Source: Bergeyella porcorum (GTDB lineage: Bacteria; Bacteroidota; Bacteroidia; Flavobacteriales; Weeksellaceae). Taken from it: a stretch of DNA of 46,025 bases. The stretch is from assembly GCF_042427575.1 (NCBI RefSeq), contig NZ_JBHMFD010000003.1:1-46025 (forward strand), in the 5' to 3' direction. The position numbers and the translations under genes are program-made. The notes under the pieces are model-generated. The model did no database searches and was not told the origin of the DNA. It saw nothing but the letters and a program-made list of their open reading frames with translations. How positions within the stretch are numbered: position 1 is the first letter of the stretch; each line of letters begins with the position of its first letter. Shown piece after piece: positions 1 to 7,500 of the stretch.

Positions 1-318
1 GGGATTTTTCTCGCTCAGAAGTCTTTTCTCTAATTCCTCGTGTATTTCTGGAGTAATCAGTTTTGATGGTTTGTTACGCTTCGCAGGGGAGAGCAGCAAA
101 TCGATACCGCCTTGTTTATATTCCTTTATCCAATTGAGCAGGGTTTTTCTCGTCACACCAAGGTGTGTGGCAACTTCTTCCAATTTTTTATATTGGTCTG
201 ACTTGATAAGAATCAAACTTTCTAAGCGTTTAGACGGTTTGTATCCTCTCACCTTAGGTATGTAACTCTTAAGCTCTGCTAGGCTCTCTTTTATCTCAAA
301 TGTTCTCTTTCTTCCCAT
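1..318 (-). CDS. Transposase-type helix-turn-helix protein, 5' part only (cut by window edge)
   Basis: The minus strand is open from an ATG at 318-316 to the window edge, giving 106 residues with no stop. A helix-turn-helix lies at about residues 43-67 (core EVATHLGVTRKTLLNWIKEY), followed by a basic linker (SPAKRNKPSK). This layout is typical of the N-terminal DNA-binding part of IS630-like transposases in Bacteroidota, which is family knowledge; the catalytic DDE part would lie beyond the window. A TATATTTG box at 329-322 sits directly upstream of the start. I see no clear terminal inverted repeat in 319-443, so whether the element is complete is unknown. It could also be a free-standing HTH protein. 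Confidence 0.7.
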   Translation of the reverse strand, partial: MGRKRTFEIKESLAELKSYIPKVRGYKPSKRLESLILIKSDQYKKLEEVATHLGVTRKTLLNWIKEYKQGGIDLLLSPAKRNKPSKLITPEIHEELEKRLLSEKNP

Positions 319-321
319 ATA

Positions 322-329
322 CAAATATA
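322..329 (-). promoter_or_regulatory. Putative -7 box (TATATTTG) of the HTH/transposase gene
   Basis: Matches the Bacteroidota -7 consensus TAnnTTTG and ends four bases before the ATG, which implies a very short or absent leader. No convincing -33 TTTG was found at the usual spacing. Confidence 0.4.
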
Positions 330-454
330 CGAAAAATAAGTAAAATAAAAAGGTTTAAATGGTATAAGAATTTTCATTTCCGAAAAAGGCTTATTTTACG
401 AATTATGAGATTGTGTAATTGAGTTTAAACTTTGGTATTAAATTCTCTAAAAAC

Positions 455-490
455 AAAAAAAGACTATCTCATTTGAAATAGTCTTTTTTA
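455..490 (-). terminator. Rho-independent terminator of tRNA-His
   Basis: AGACTAT (461-467) and ATAGTCT (478-484) form a stem extended by A and T runs on both sides. It lies directly downstream of the tRNA on the minus strand. Confidence 0.7.
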
Positions 491-493
491 ATG

Positions 494-568
494 GGTGGCT
501 AACCGGGATCGAACCGGCGACCTTCAGGACCACAATCTGACGCTCTAACCAACTGAGCTATAGCCACC
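494..568 (-). tRNA. tRNA-His (anticodon GTG)
   Basis: The minus strand folds as a full cloverleaf: acceptor GTGGCTA/TAGCCAC with the extra 5' G at 568 that is diagnostic of tRNA-His, D stem GCTC/GAGC, anticodon loop TTGTGGT, and T stem GCCGG/CCGGT around TTCGATC. The discriminator is C and the 3' CCA is not encoded. One oddity is the last anticodon-stem pair (31-39), which reads A opposite C where a Watson-Crick pair is expected. The other stems are intact, so the gene is probably functional. Confidence 0.95.
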
Positions 569-603
569 GTTTTGTGAGTGCAAATATAGCACTTTTATTT
601 AAA

Positions 604-1323
604 CTACAAAACTATTCCATCAAAATTTTTCATTGCGATTAATTTTTCCGTAGTGAAGCCCTCTGCAAAGTCGCAGCCAGAAAGCCTACCAAGGTTCTGA
701 GAGCGGTAAGTAAGGCTTTCTAAAAAGTCTTTCGTAGAGATAGGGGTAGCAGGTTCTGATGAATTGGGGTCAAAAAACTGGGTTTTGTAAGCCAAGCACG
801 CTTCCAATTTTTGCTGCATAAACTCTGAAATATCAATCACGAAGTCAGGGGTAATATCTTTCCATTGAATGTAATGAAAAATGTGCTTCGGTCGCCACGC
901 TTTCTGCTCTGTATCTTCGTAGGTGGTGGAAATCTTGGTAAGCCCCGAAAGAAAACATGCATCAGAAATTAGCTTAGCCGCTTTGGCGTGGTCTGGGTGT
1001 CTATCATCTATGGCATTGGCAAAGACAATCTCTGGCTGATACTTGCGAATCATTTTAACGATGCGAAGCTGATATTCCTCTGAATTTTGCAGAAAACCAT
1101 CTTTCATTTTTAGATTTTCCCTTGCTGAAATCCCCAGTATTTTTGCAGCATCAGCAGCCTCTTGGTATCTTGTTTCTATGGTGCCACGCGTGCCGAGTTC
1201 GCCTTGGGTAAGGTCTATGATGGCAACTTTTTTACCTTCGGCAATGAGCTTGGCAATGGTACCACCACAACCGAGTTCCACATCATCGGGATGTGCCCCG
1301 ATGGCTAATATATCTACTTTCAT
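604..1323 (-). CDS. bshB1: Bacillithiol biosynthesis deacetylase BshB1
   Basis: LmbE/PIG-L zinc deacetylase of 239 residues. The motif GAHPDDVELGC (residues 9-19) supplies His11 and Asp14, and RHPDH (108-112) supplies His112, the expected zinc ligands. In the known pathway BshB removes the acetyl group from GlcNAc-malate before cysteine is added by BshC, in the cytoplasm. An in-frame upstream codon at 1347 exists, but the start at 1323 (MKVDILAIG) places the first beta strand at the N-terminus as in the family. It lies 24 bases downstream of an aldehyde dehydrogenase gene on the same strand, suggesting co-transcription. BshA and BshC are not in the window. Confidence 0.93.
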   Translation of the reverse strand: MKVDILAIGAHPDDVELGCGGTIAKLIAEGKKVAIIDLTQGELGTRGTIETRYQEAADAAKILGISARENLKMKDGFLQNSEEYQLRIVKMIRKYQPEIVFANAIDDRHPDHAKAAKLISDACFLSGLTKISTTYEDTEQKAWRPKHIFHYIQWKDITPDFVIDISEFMQQKLEACLAYKTQFFDPNSSEPATPISTKDFLESLTYRSQNLGRLSGCDFAEGFTTEKLIAMKNFDGIVL

Positions 1324-1347
1324 AATATTTTTTTTAACAATTAACAA

Positions 1348-2634
1348 TTATCTTATAGTTTTTCCCACAATAGCTTTTTTGATGGTAAACTCCTCCAATG
1401 CGTACCAAGACATTTCCACGCCATAGCCAGAGTTTTTGCGTCCTCCAAACGGCATACGAACATCAGAACGGAAAATCTGATTAATCGCCACACTACCGCT
1501 TTCGAGGCGTTGTGCAAAATCAATGGCTTTGTTTCGGTCTTTGGTGTAAACGGCGTTGGCAAGACCAAATTGGGTGCTGTTTGCCAGCTGTAGAGCTTCT
1601 TCATCATTTTCGGCTTTCAGAATCATTCCTAAAGGTCCGAATAATTCTTCATCTAAAATAGGGTTGCCCTCGTTCATTTCTATCAATCCAGGTTCAAAGG
1701 CAATATCGCTGATAGCTTGTAGTGGTAAGAGGATTTTAGCACCGTTTAGAATCGCTTTATTATATTGTTGTTTCAAATCTTCGGCGAGGTCAGCTCTTGC
1801 CATTCCGCTTAGTATGGTGTTTTGGTCCATTGGGTCGGCAGGTTGATATTTTTGATATTCTTGGATGAATAATTTGAGGAAGTCATCATAGATTTTAGAA
1901 TGAATGATGAAGCGTTTGGCAGCCACGCAGGTTTGTCCACAGTTTTGTAACCTTGCCAATGCGGCATCTTTGGCAGCTTGTTCTATATCCGCGTCCTCTA
2001 GCACGATGAAGGCATCATTACCTCCTAATTCCAATACGCATTTTTTGAGATTTCTACCTGCAATTTCGGCAATTTTTCTACCTGCGCTTTCACTTCCTGT
2101 GAGGGATACCGCCTTGATGATAGGCGATGCAATGAGGGTTTCAATTTCTTGATGAGAAGCCTTGATATGGGTGAACAATCCTGATGGAACCCCTGCTTCT
2201 TCAAAGAGTTGCTGTATTGCATCTCCGCTGCCAAGGCAGATGGAGGCGTGTTTTAGGATGATGCTATTCCCTGCAAGGAGCGTGGGAACGGCAAATCTAA
2301 TGGCTTGCCAAAAAGGAAAATTCCAAGGCATAATGCCCAAGATAACGCCCATTGGCTCGTAATGAACCTGAGAGATATCGTATTCTGTTTTGATGGTTTT
2401 TGGTTCTAAAATGGGAGATATATTGGCATAATACTCCGCTAGCCCAGCACATTTTTCTATTTCGGCAATGGATTGTGCAATGGGTTTATTCATCTCTTGG
2501 GTGATGAGCTGTGCATACTGCTCTTTGTGTAGGAGCAATAGTCTGGCAACATTGGTGAGTAATTTTTGCCGTTCTGAAAATGGCGTTTTTTTCCATTCTT
2601 GAAAAGCGTTATCGGCGGTGTTTAATATATTCAA
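1348..2634 (-). CDS. NAD(P)-dependent aldehyde dehydrogenase, succinate-semialdehyde dehydrogenase-like
   Basis: ALDH-superfamily enzyme of 428 residues oxidising an aldehyde to a carboxylate. Visible motifs are MPWNFPFW (102-109), the cofactor-side SLTGSESAGRKI (177-188), LELGGNDAF with the general base Glu202, and NCGQTCVAAKRF with the nucleophile Cys236. Overall it resembles short bacterial succinate-semialdehyde dehydrogenases, but the substrate is an inference. The start is a TTG at 2634: a stop codon lies a few codons upstream in frame, and the first in-frame ATG (residue 48) would delete conserved sequence. The protein lacks the N-terminal 'NPATGE'-type strand of longer homologues, which may be normal for this subgroup. 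It leads an apparent operon with bshB1. Confidence 0.88.
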   Translation of the reverse strand: MNILNTADNAFQEWKKTPFSERQKLLTNVARLLLLHKEQYAQLITQEMNKPIAQSIAEIEKCAGLAEYYANISPILEPKTIKTEYDISQVHYEPMGVILGIMPWNFPFWQAIRFAVPTLLAGNSIILKHASICLGSGDAIQQLFEEAGVPSGLFTHIKASHQEIETLIASPIIKAVSLTGSESAGRKIAEIAGRNLKKCVLELGGNDAFIVLEDADIEQAAKDAALARLQNCGQTCVAAKRFIIHSKIYDDFLKLFIQEYQKYQPADPMDQNTILSGMARADLAEDLKQQYNKAILNGAKILLPLQAISDIAFEPGLIEMNEGNPILDEELFGPLGMILKAENDEEALQLANSTQFGLANAVYTKDRNKAIDFAQRLESGSVAINQIFRSDVRMPFGGRKNSGYGVEMSWYALEEFTIKKAIVGKTIR

Positions 2635-2640
2635 GGTTTT

Positions 2641-2887
2641 AAAATTTTAATGTTAGATGTTAGAGATTAGATGTTAGATATTAGAGAGCTGTAGGGGTAA
2701 TTGTTAATTGTCAAGGGTTAATTGATGAAAACTCAACACTCAACACTTAAATTGGTTGATAGTTGATAGTGAAAACTCAACACTCAGCACTTAACACTTA
2801 AAACTTTTTAAGTTGGTCTTTTCTCTTTCTTCTTTCTTCTTTCTTCTTTCTTCAAAAAACTCAACACTCAAAATTTAACACTCAACA
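2641..2887. repeat. Degenerate word-like intergenic repeat, forward orientation
   Basis: The spacer between two minus-strand genes is built of recurring words: TTAGATGTTAGA-like, GTTAATTGTCAA-like, AACTCAACACTCA-like, TTGATAGTTGATAG-like and TCTTTCTTCTTTCTTC-like. A 31-base stretch at 2681-2711 recurs exactly at 19268-19298 in a different operon, so this is a dispersed family rather than chance low complexity. Confidence 0.75.
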
Positions 2888-2888
2888 C

Positions 2889-4103
2889 TTATTGTATCGG
2901 TGTTCGGAATTCTCCGTATCCCATTACGCCATCATAATTTCGTCCGAAGGGTTTGTAATAAAGAAATGCCTGATAGAGGTTTTCGGTTTGCCAAAAATTG
3001 CCATTGATTTCACCGTAGTCTAACGAGCCATCGGCATTTTGAGTTGCTAAAATATAGCTGTAAAATCCTTGTTTTAAATAGATTTTGGCAATATATCTTT
3101 TGGTGGCTTCATCGTAAAACATTTTGTTTTCCTCGGAAGGGATAAAATCATTAAATCCTCCTAAAACAAAGATGTTTTTATCGGTTTTTTCAGATTCTAA
3201 AGCGAAATAAACCCACGCGTAGTCTGCTTCGCGGTCGGCATTTCTTTCGATACCATTGTCTATACGCCTATGGTAGAAAGCGCCATTCACATCGGGCTGA
3301 TACTGATAATTGAGCGGGAAGGCCCATACGGGATGCAGATAGGTGTGGTGGGTATTGTTGATGATTTCGTGTCCTGCTACAGTATTCACAGGGAGATTGA
3401 TGGTTTTATTATCAAAGTAATAAAATTCATTGTATCCTGGAAACGCTAGATTAAGCTGCTGAAAGAGGATTTTATTTCCTAAGCTGGAAGATGGTTTCAG
3501 ATTGTGGAGGCTGATATTCCAATTGTTATTCTGAATGACATTGAGCGAGACGGAGTTGAGATTCTGGGTTAAAATATTAGCAGAGCCTATCGCTTGTATC
3601 TCTACACGCTGAGTGATATTGGGGCGTTTGGCATCAGAAAAACGGGTGATATTTAGATTAAGACTGGCATTGCTTTCTACTACCACAAAGCGTTTGGTAA
3701 ATAGAGGCTTGGAGGGAGCGTCTTTGTAAACAATCAATTCGTAATTTCCAGAGATTTTAGGTTGAATTTTATCATTGGGGAAGGTGAGGGTATAGGAGGT
3801 GTATTTCTGGTAAGTATTGAAAGAATATTCAAATTTATCGATGAGTCCGTTCATACTTCCACTGGTGTATTCTGTATAGAATAATCCATCATCTTGCCAG
3901 TTTCTATCATAGTGCTTAATGGTATATCGGTAGATGGTACTGGCATTGGTAAAATCATCAAATTTCAATATCAATTGGTCATTAAAGCCAATAACAGCGG
4001 TTTGGTCATTGGTTTTAGGATTGAAGAGCTGCACACTTTGGATGTTCTGAGCCTTTCCAAAAATGGTCAATAGTACGAGGGATAGGAAACAAAAGATTTT
4101 CAT
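2889..4103 (-). CDS. Type IX secretion system plug-family protein (DUF5103)
   Basis: 404 residues with an N-terminal signal peptide (MKIFCFLSLVLLTIFGKAQ). A beta-rich N-terminal part contains YRYTIKHYDRNW, and a C-terminal part contains WVYFALES and GGFNDF. This matches my recollection of the Bacteroidota DUF5103 family, whose member in Flavobacterium was described as the protein that plugs the SprA translocon of the type IX secretion system. The assignment is from family recognition, not a search. The ATG at 4103 is preferred over an in-frame GTG at 4109. A TAGGTTTG box lies 27 bases upstream. The gene is monocistronic between repeat-filled spacers. The amylase at 34803 would be a plausible T9SS client. 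Confidence 0.8.
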   Translation of the reverse strand: MKIFCFLSLVLLTIFGKAQNIQSVQLFNPKTNDQTAVIGFNDQLILKFDDFTNASTIYRYTIKHYDRNWQDDGLFYTEYTSGSMNGLIDKFEYSFNTYQKYTSYTLTFPNDKIQPKISGNYELIVYKDAPSKPLFTKRFVVVESNASLNLNITRFSDAKRPNITQRVEIQAIGSANILTQNLNSVSLNVIQNNNWNISLHNLKPSSSLGNKILFQQLNLAFPGYNEFYYFDNKTINLPVNTVAGHEIINNTHHTYLHPVWAFPLNYQYQPDVNGAFYHRRIDNGIERNADREADYAWVYFALESEKTDKNIFVLGGFNDFIPSEENKMFYDEATKRYIAKIYLKQGFYSYILATQNADGSLDYGEINGNFWQTENLYQAFLYYKPFGRNYDGVMGYGEFRTPIQ

Positions 4104-4129
4104 AGCCACGAAATTAGCGAATTTTGAGC

Positions 4130-4137
4130 CAAACCTA
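4130..4137 (-). promoter_or_regulatory. Putative -7 box (TAGGTTTG) of the plug-family gene
   Basis: Fits TAnnTTTG, 27 bases before the chosen ATG. No -33 TTTG was found at 17-23 bases. Confidence 0.4.
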
Positions 4138-4173
4138 CAATGATGTATGGTAATTTTTTTTAATGGTTGTCGG

Positions 4174-4345
4174 TTGCTGGTTATTTGCTAAGAAGCTAGA
4201 AAGTTAGAGATTAGATATTAGATATTAGAGGTTAGATATTAGATATTAGAAGTATTTCTTCTTTCTTCAAAAAAACTCTGCACTCAGCACTTAAAATTGG
4301 TTGACAGTTGTTGGTAGTTCCCCTTTCGGGGGCTAGGGGGATAAA
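4174..4345. repeat. Degenerate word-like repeat plus G/C-block hairpin
   Basis: Contains tandem TTAGATATTAGA words, a TTCTTCTTTCTTC run, a CACTCAGCACTTAAAATTGG word and TTGACAGTTGTTGG, in the same module order as at 2641-2887. It ends with CCCCTTTCGGGGGCTAGGGGG (4319-4340 region), roughly the reverse complement of the block at 7292-7314. Confidence 0.7.
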
Positions 4346-4358
4346 AACTAAAATTTAA

Positions 4359-4389
4359 TTTGCTCATTTCCAAAAAAGTCTTACCTTTG
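4359..4389 (+). promoter_or_regulatory. Near-consensus Bacteroidota promoter (TTTG - 19 bp - TACCTTTG)
   Basis: A -33 TTTG at 4359-4362 and a -7 TACCTTTG at 4382-4389 are separated by 19 bases, within the 17-23 described for Flavobacteriia. It is the best two-part promoter in the window and points at a ~550-nt leader before the surface-protein gene at 4949. An ATG for a short ORF follows only 10 bases after the box. Confidence 0.7.
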
Positions 4390-4399
4390 CCCCATTCTT

Positions 4400-4522
4400 A
4401 TGACACACAATATCCACATATTACAACAAAAAAATGTAAAAAACTACCTCAATAATTTGGTAGTTTCAGATAATTGTGTAAACACACACACACACACACA
4501 CCGTCGCTATACCTTAGTATAA
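4400..4522 (+). CDS. Short leader ORF (40 aa) containing an (AC)10 tract
   Basis: An ATG stands 10 bases after the promoter and opens a 40-codon frame ending at TAA 4520-4522. Its product would start MTHNIHILQQKNVKNYLNN and contain Thr-His repeats encoded by the AC tract at 4482-4501. I recognise no homologue. Loss of one AC unit would fuse the frame to a downstream open frame running to 4923 (173 residues in total), so the tract could act as a slippage switch. However, a terminator-like hairpin at 4603-4646 lies inside that extension. The region may equally be a non-coding regulatory leader. Confidence 0.25.
   Translation: MTHNIHILQQKNVKNYLNNLVVSDNCVNTHTHTHRRYTLV
4438..4468 (+). promoter_or_regulatory. 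Leader hairpin 1
   Basis: AAACTACC and GGTAGTTT flank a ten-base AT-rich loop in the 5' leader of the surface-protein transcript. There is no T run, so it is more likely a structural element than a terminator. Confidence 0.4.
4482..4501. repeat. Dinucleotide (AC)10 microsatellite
   Basis: Ten uninterrupted AC units in the leader, inside the 40-codon ORF. Such tracts are prone to slippage, and each unit gained or lost changes the reading frame. Confidence 0.85.
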
Positions 4523-4602
4523 ACGCGTGCCTGTGCGTATTTTACAAAAATAATTTTGAAATAAAAAATAAGCCCAAAAAATATTTTTTGGACAACTATG
4601 CT

Positions 4603-4646
4603 ATCCCAATGTGGTTTTCTCTGAAAACGGCATTGGGATTTTTTTG
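4603..4646 (+). terminator. Intrinsic terminator inside the leader (possible attenuator)
   Basis: ATCCCAATG (4603-4611) pairs with CATTGGGAT (4631-4639), an inner stem GTTTTC/GAAAAC closes a three-base loop, and a run of T follows. It lies about 200 bases downstream of the 4359 promoter and 300 bases upstream of the surface-protein gene, so read-through or antitermination would be needed for expression from that promoter. Confidence 0.65.
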
Positions 4647-4767
4647 TTTCCTTTTTGCTTCAGCCTTCTGTTTCCTAAAAGGAAACAATATGATAAAAAG
4701 GCTAGAGGCGTTAGGACTTCTATTTTTTACGGAATATAAACGGGGAAATATTTCTCTTTTCAAAACT

Positions 4768-4876
4768 AATCAATCCCACACTAATGGACATTTCGAGAAG
4801 GAAAAATCAGATTTTTCGTTCGTGTTTAAAATGTTTAATAAAAGTTGTGTGCAGAGATGTCTATGTGGGATTGATT
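4768..4876. repeat. 13-bp perfect inverted repeat bounding a 109-bp segment
   Basis: AATCAATCCCACA at 4768-4780 is exactly complementary to TGTGGGATTGATT at 4864-4876, with a further inner pairing ATGGACAT/ATGTCTAT (one G-T pair). It is either a long-stem leader structure or a small MITE-like insertion. I see no clear target-site duplication. Confidence 0.6.
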
Positions 4877-4948
4877 TTACAAGAATAAAGAAAATATTAA
4901 CAAACAACAACATCATAACTTAATTATTAATTTTAAATTTTATACATT

Positions 4949-6718
4949 ATGAAAAAGATCATTACATCGGTCTTCGTGTTGGCAAATGTATTGGCACACG
5001 CCCAAGAGGGAACAGTAGGGATTAACACAATGACGCCCAAAGCGACATTGGAGGTTCAGCCTACTGCAACTAACCTCACAGGAACAACTAATGAGGGTAT
5101 TATTGCCCCTAAATTATCTAAGGAGAGAATAGCAGCCATTGCAACTCCTGTAGAGGGAACTTTGGTATATGCTACTGATGCTACTTATGCGGGTAGTGAT
5201 GCTAAAGTAGCGAAGATTACAGAGAAAGGTTACTATTATTATAATGGAACAGAGTGGGTGAAAAGCGGTGTAGGAGCTAATGACCAAGAGTGGGTATATG
5301 ATGCCACTACCAATAGAATTAACCTGAAAAGAAGTGGAGGAAATTTGTTTGAAAATACTGTGTTTTATAATAAAAATGGGGCATTACAAAACTATGATTT
5401 TAATAGTTATCCTTTATTTTATGCAAATACAGGAACTACTACAGTAAGAACTGTGGATATGGATAATGAGTTTGGTAATAATTTGTATAAAAAGACTTCA
5501 AATATTAACTTTGGAACCGAAACAAAATATGTTTTAAATCGTAACTTATTATATGTGGATGATTCAACTTCTGAAAATCTTTCATTGACAGTAGAAGGCG
5601 CCGCTTTAGTAGTGCCATCTACCAATGCTAAAAATTATACACTTTTGATAGGAAATGGTTCAAGTGCCAAACATAGCGGAATAGGAAATGCAAAGTATAT
5701 CGTAGGAGGTTATTTTGATGGAAGACTAGAGGGGACAGGTTATTCGGATGGCTATGTGTACGGTCTTAGAGCAACAGCGTCCTATGGAACTGATAAAAGT
5801 TCAAATCACCAAACGGGAGTTGGAGTATTTAATCAAGTTATGCCTACTGGATCTGGAACAATTACCAGTATGTATGATTATAATGCTTACAAAAGTTTTT
5901 TCAATGATTCTCCTTTAAGTGTTACTAATGTAAGAGGGTATAATGCAATAATTACTTATTCATCAGCAATGGGAGGAACTGTTTCTATTGATGATGCACG
6001 TGGATTTAATTATGATGGATTGAACATAGTATCTGGTTTTAAGATATCAACAAAGAAAAACTATGGTCTTTATATAGGTAATATAGCGGGGGGGACAGAG
6101 CTTAACCGCGCTATCCACACAGAAGCTGGAAAAATCCGTTTCGGAGATTTAGCGGATGCTTCTGCTACAGCAGATAGAGTGGTAACAGTGGATGCAGATG
6201 GTGTGTTGAAAGTAGGGACATCTACTACTGCTCCCACTGTTTTTAAATGGGTAGAAGATGCTACAAATACTTCAGTAAAATTAGCAGTAAACTCAGCAGG
6301 AACAGACCGCACAACCGCACCAGTGTCTATCACAGATACCGGTATGGTAAAAGCAACCTCTTTCCAAGGGTCAAACGGAGCAACGATTTTCCCAGACTAT
6401 GTATTCCAAAAATACTACGATGGAGTATCAGATATCAAAGCAGATTATACATTCAAGTCTTTAAGCCAAGTAGAAGATTTCGTGAAAACCAACGGACATT
6501 TACCAGGTTACAAGTCAGCTGCTGCTATCAAAGCTCAAGGTTATGTGGATTTAATGGAAACTCAATTAACCAATGTAGAGAAAATTGAGGAACTTTATCT
6601 TCATAGTATAGAGCAAGAGAAAAATCTAAAAGAGCTGAAAAATCAAAATGATGAGCTAAAAGCTAAAAATCAAGAATTAGAAACTCGTTTAGAGAAGTTA
6701 GAAAAACTTTTGAAATAG
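4949..6718 (+). CDS. Secreted surface protein with 'VGINT..P.ATLEV' start and C-terminal coiled coil
   Basis: 589 residues with a signal peptide of about 18 residues (MKKIITSVFVLANVLAHA). It is followed by GTVGINTMTPKATLEV (21-36), a motif common at the N-terminus of Bacteroidota surface proteins that carry tail-fibre or endosialidase-chaperone-like parts. The middle is Gly/Ser/Thr/Asn-rich with no motif I recognise. Residues near 430-490 read as a beta repeat, and residues about 535-589 are a charged heptad coiled coil ending ETRLEKLEKLLK. A trimeric fibre-like surface or adhesin role is inference. A long structured leader and an HU-like gene flank it. Confidence 0.7.
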   Translation: MKKIITSVFVLANVLAHAQEGTVGINTMTPKATLEVQPTATNLTGTTNEGIIAPKLSKERIAAIATPVEGTLVYATDATYAGSDAKVAKITEKGYYYYNGTEWVKSGVGANDQEWVYDATTNRINLKRSGGNLFENTVFYNKNGALQNYDFNSYPLFYANTGTTTVRTVDMDNEFGNNLYKKTSNINFGTETKYVLNRNLLYVDDSTSENLSLTVEGAALVVPSTNAKNYTLLIGNGSSAKHSGIGNAKYIVGGYFDGRLEGTGYSDGYVYGLRATASYGTDKSSNHQTGVGVFNQVMPTGSGTITSMYDYNAYKSFFNDSPLSVTNVRGYNAIITYSSAMGGTVSIDDARGFNYDGLNIVSGFKISTKKNYGLYIGNIAGGTELNRAIHTEAGKIRFGDLADASATADRVVTVDADGVLKVGTSTTAPTVFKWVEDATNTSVKLAVNSAGTDRTTAPVSITDTGMVKATSFQGSNGATIFPDYVFQKYYDGVSDIKADYTFKSLSQVEDFVKTNGHLPGYKSAAAIKAQGYVDLMETQLTNVEKIEELYLHSIEQEKNLKELKNQNDELKAKNQELETRLEKLEKLLK

Positions 6719-6728
6719 AGAAAGCTAA

Positions 6729-6766
6729 TGTACTGCTGTGCAATTGTAACCTTGCACGGCAGTACA
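6729..6766 (+). terminator. Strong hairpin after the surface-protein gene
   Basis: A 15-bp stem (TGTACTGCTGTGCAA with TTGCACGGCAGTACA, one G-T pair) and 8-base loop, 10 bases after the stop codon. The downstream T run is weak (TTTA), so it may act as a partial terminator or as 3'-end protection between the surface gene and the HU-like gene. Confidence 0.6.
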
Positions 6767-6809
6767 TTTATGCAATAGCACATCAAAACAACCTTTAAAT
6801 CTTATAATT

Positions 6810-7202
6810 ATGCCAATTAAATTCAATGTTATCGAAAGACATCAGCCAGGTGTGTCTGGCGGAGGTGAGAAGAAGTGGTATGCCGCAGCCGTAAGCAATG
6901 GCGAGCTGGGTATAGACGACCTTGTGAAGCAGATAGAGAAATTCTCTGCTCTTTCGGAGGCGGATATTCGCGGGGTGATTATCGCATTAGAAAATGTGAT
7001 ACAAAATGCCCTTGCAGATAGTAAAATTGTAAGGCTGGATAAGCTCGGTACACTTTACGCTACCCTTAGCAGTGGTGGTATAGAGGCGGAGAAAGGTTTC
7101 CACTCTGGGCTTATTAAAAGTGTAGGTGTTAATTATCGCCCTGGCAAAAGGATTTTGGATGCTATGAAGGCGGCAGGATTTGAGAAGGTAAGTAAGAAAT
7201 AA
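6810..7202 (+). CDS. HU-like DNA-binding protein
   Basis: 130 residues of the Bacteroidota HU/HIG type. The N-terminal MPIKFNVIERHQPGVSGGGEKKWYA is followed by an alpha-helical HU dimerisation part (DIRGVIIALENVIQNALADS) and a basic C-terminal segment (NYRPGKRILDAMKAAGFEKV). These proteins are usually about 120-200 residues and bind DNA non-specifically; a specific target cannot be read from the sequence. It lies 91 bases after the surface-protein gene, separated by a hairpin, and is followed by its own terminator. Confidence 0.8.
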   Translation: MPIKFNVIERHQPGVSGGGEKKWYAAAVSNGELGIDDLVKQIEKFSALSEADIRGVIIALENVIQNALADSKIVRLDKLGTLYATLSSGGIEAEKGFHSGLIKSVGVNYRPGKRILDAMKAAGFEKVSKK

Positions 7203-7225
7203 AACAAATTCTTTTTATCAAAAGA

Positions 7226-7267
7226 TAGTCCCTCTCCCTACAAAAAGGCGAGGGATTATTTTTTTTA
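7226..7267 (+). terminator. Terminator of the HU-like gene
   Basis: TAGTCCCTC (7226-7234) pairs with GAGGGATTA (7250-7258) and is followed by eight T residues. Confidence 0.75.
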
Positions 7268-7289
7268 TTACTATCAAGCAAATTTGAAG

Positions 7290-7500
7290 CAGCCCCCTGT
7301 CCCCCGAAGGGGGCAAAGACGCTAATACTATTTGCTTTAGCTTTGAGCTGGTTAACAATTAATAATTAACCATTAACAATCAGCCATCAACTGTCAACCG
7401 ACAACTATCAACCAAACTCAAGTTTTGAGTGCTGAGTTTTTTTGAAAAAAGAGGAAAGAAGAAAGAGAAAAGACCATCAACCAAATTTTCAATAGGATTG
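7290..7500. repeat. Degenerate word-like repeat, reverse orientation, with G/C block
   Basis: Starts with GCCCCCTGTCCCCCGAAGGG (7292 on; the pairing continues to 7314), then words that are reverse complements of those at 2641-2887: AACCATTAACAATCAGCC, ACAACTATCAACC, CAAGTTTTGAGTGCTGAG and GAGGAAAGAAGAAAGAGAAA. There is no gene here. Confidence 0.7.

Noticed and set aside
1348..2634. Aldehyde dehydrogenase as an N-terminally truncated pseudogene
   Set aside because: Cofactor, Glu and Cys motifs are intact and the short N-terminus is compatible with a subfamily; the TTG start is unusual but workable.
4474..4923. A 149-codon open frame in the leader of the surface-protein gene
   Set aside because: It starts with TTG in an (AC)n repeat, includes a full terminator hairpin and the long inverted repeat, and shows no domain; kept only as a possible slippage product.
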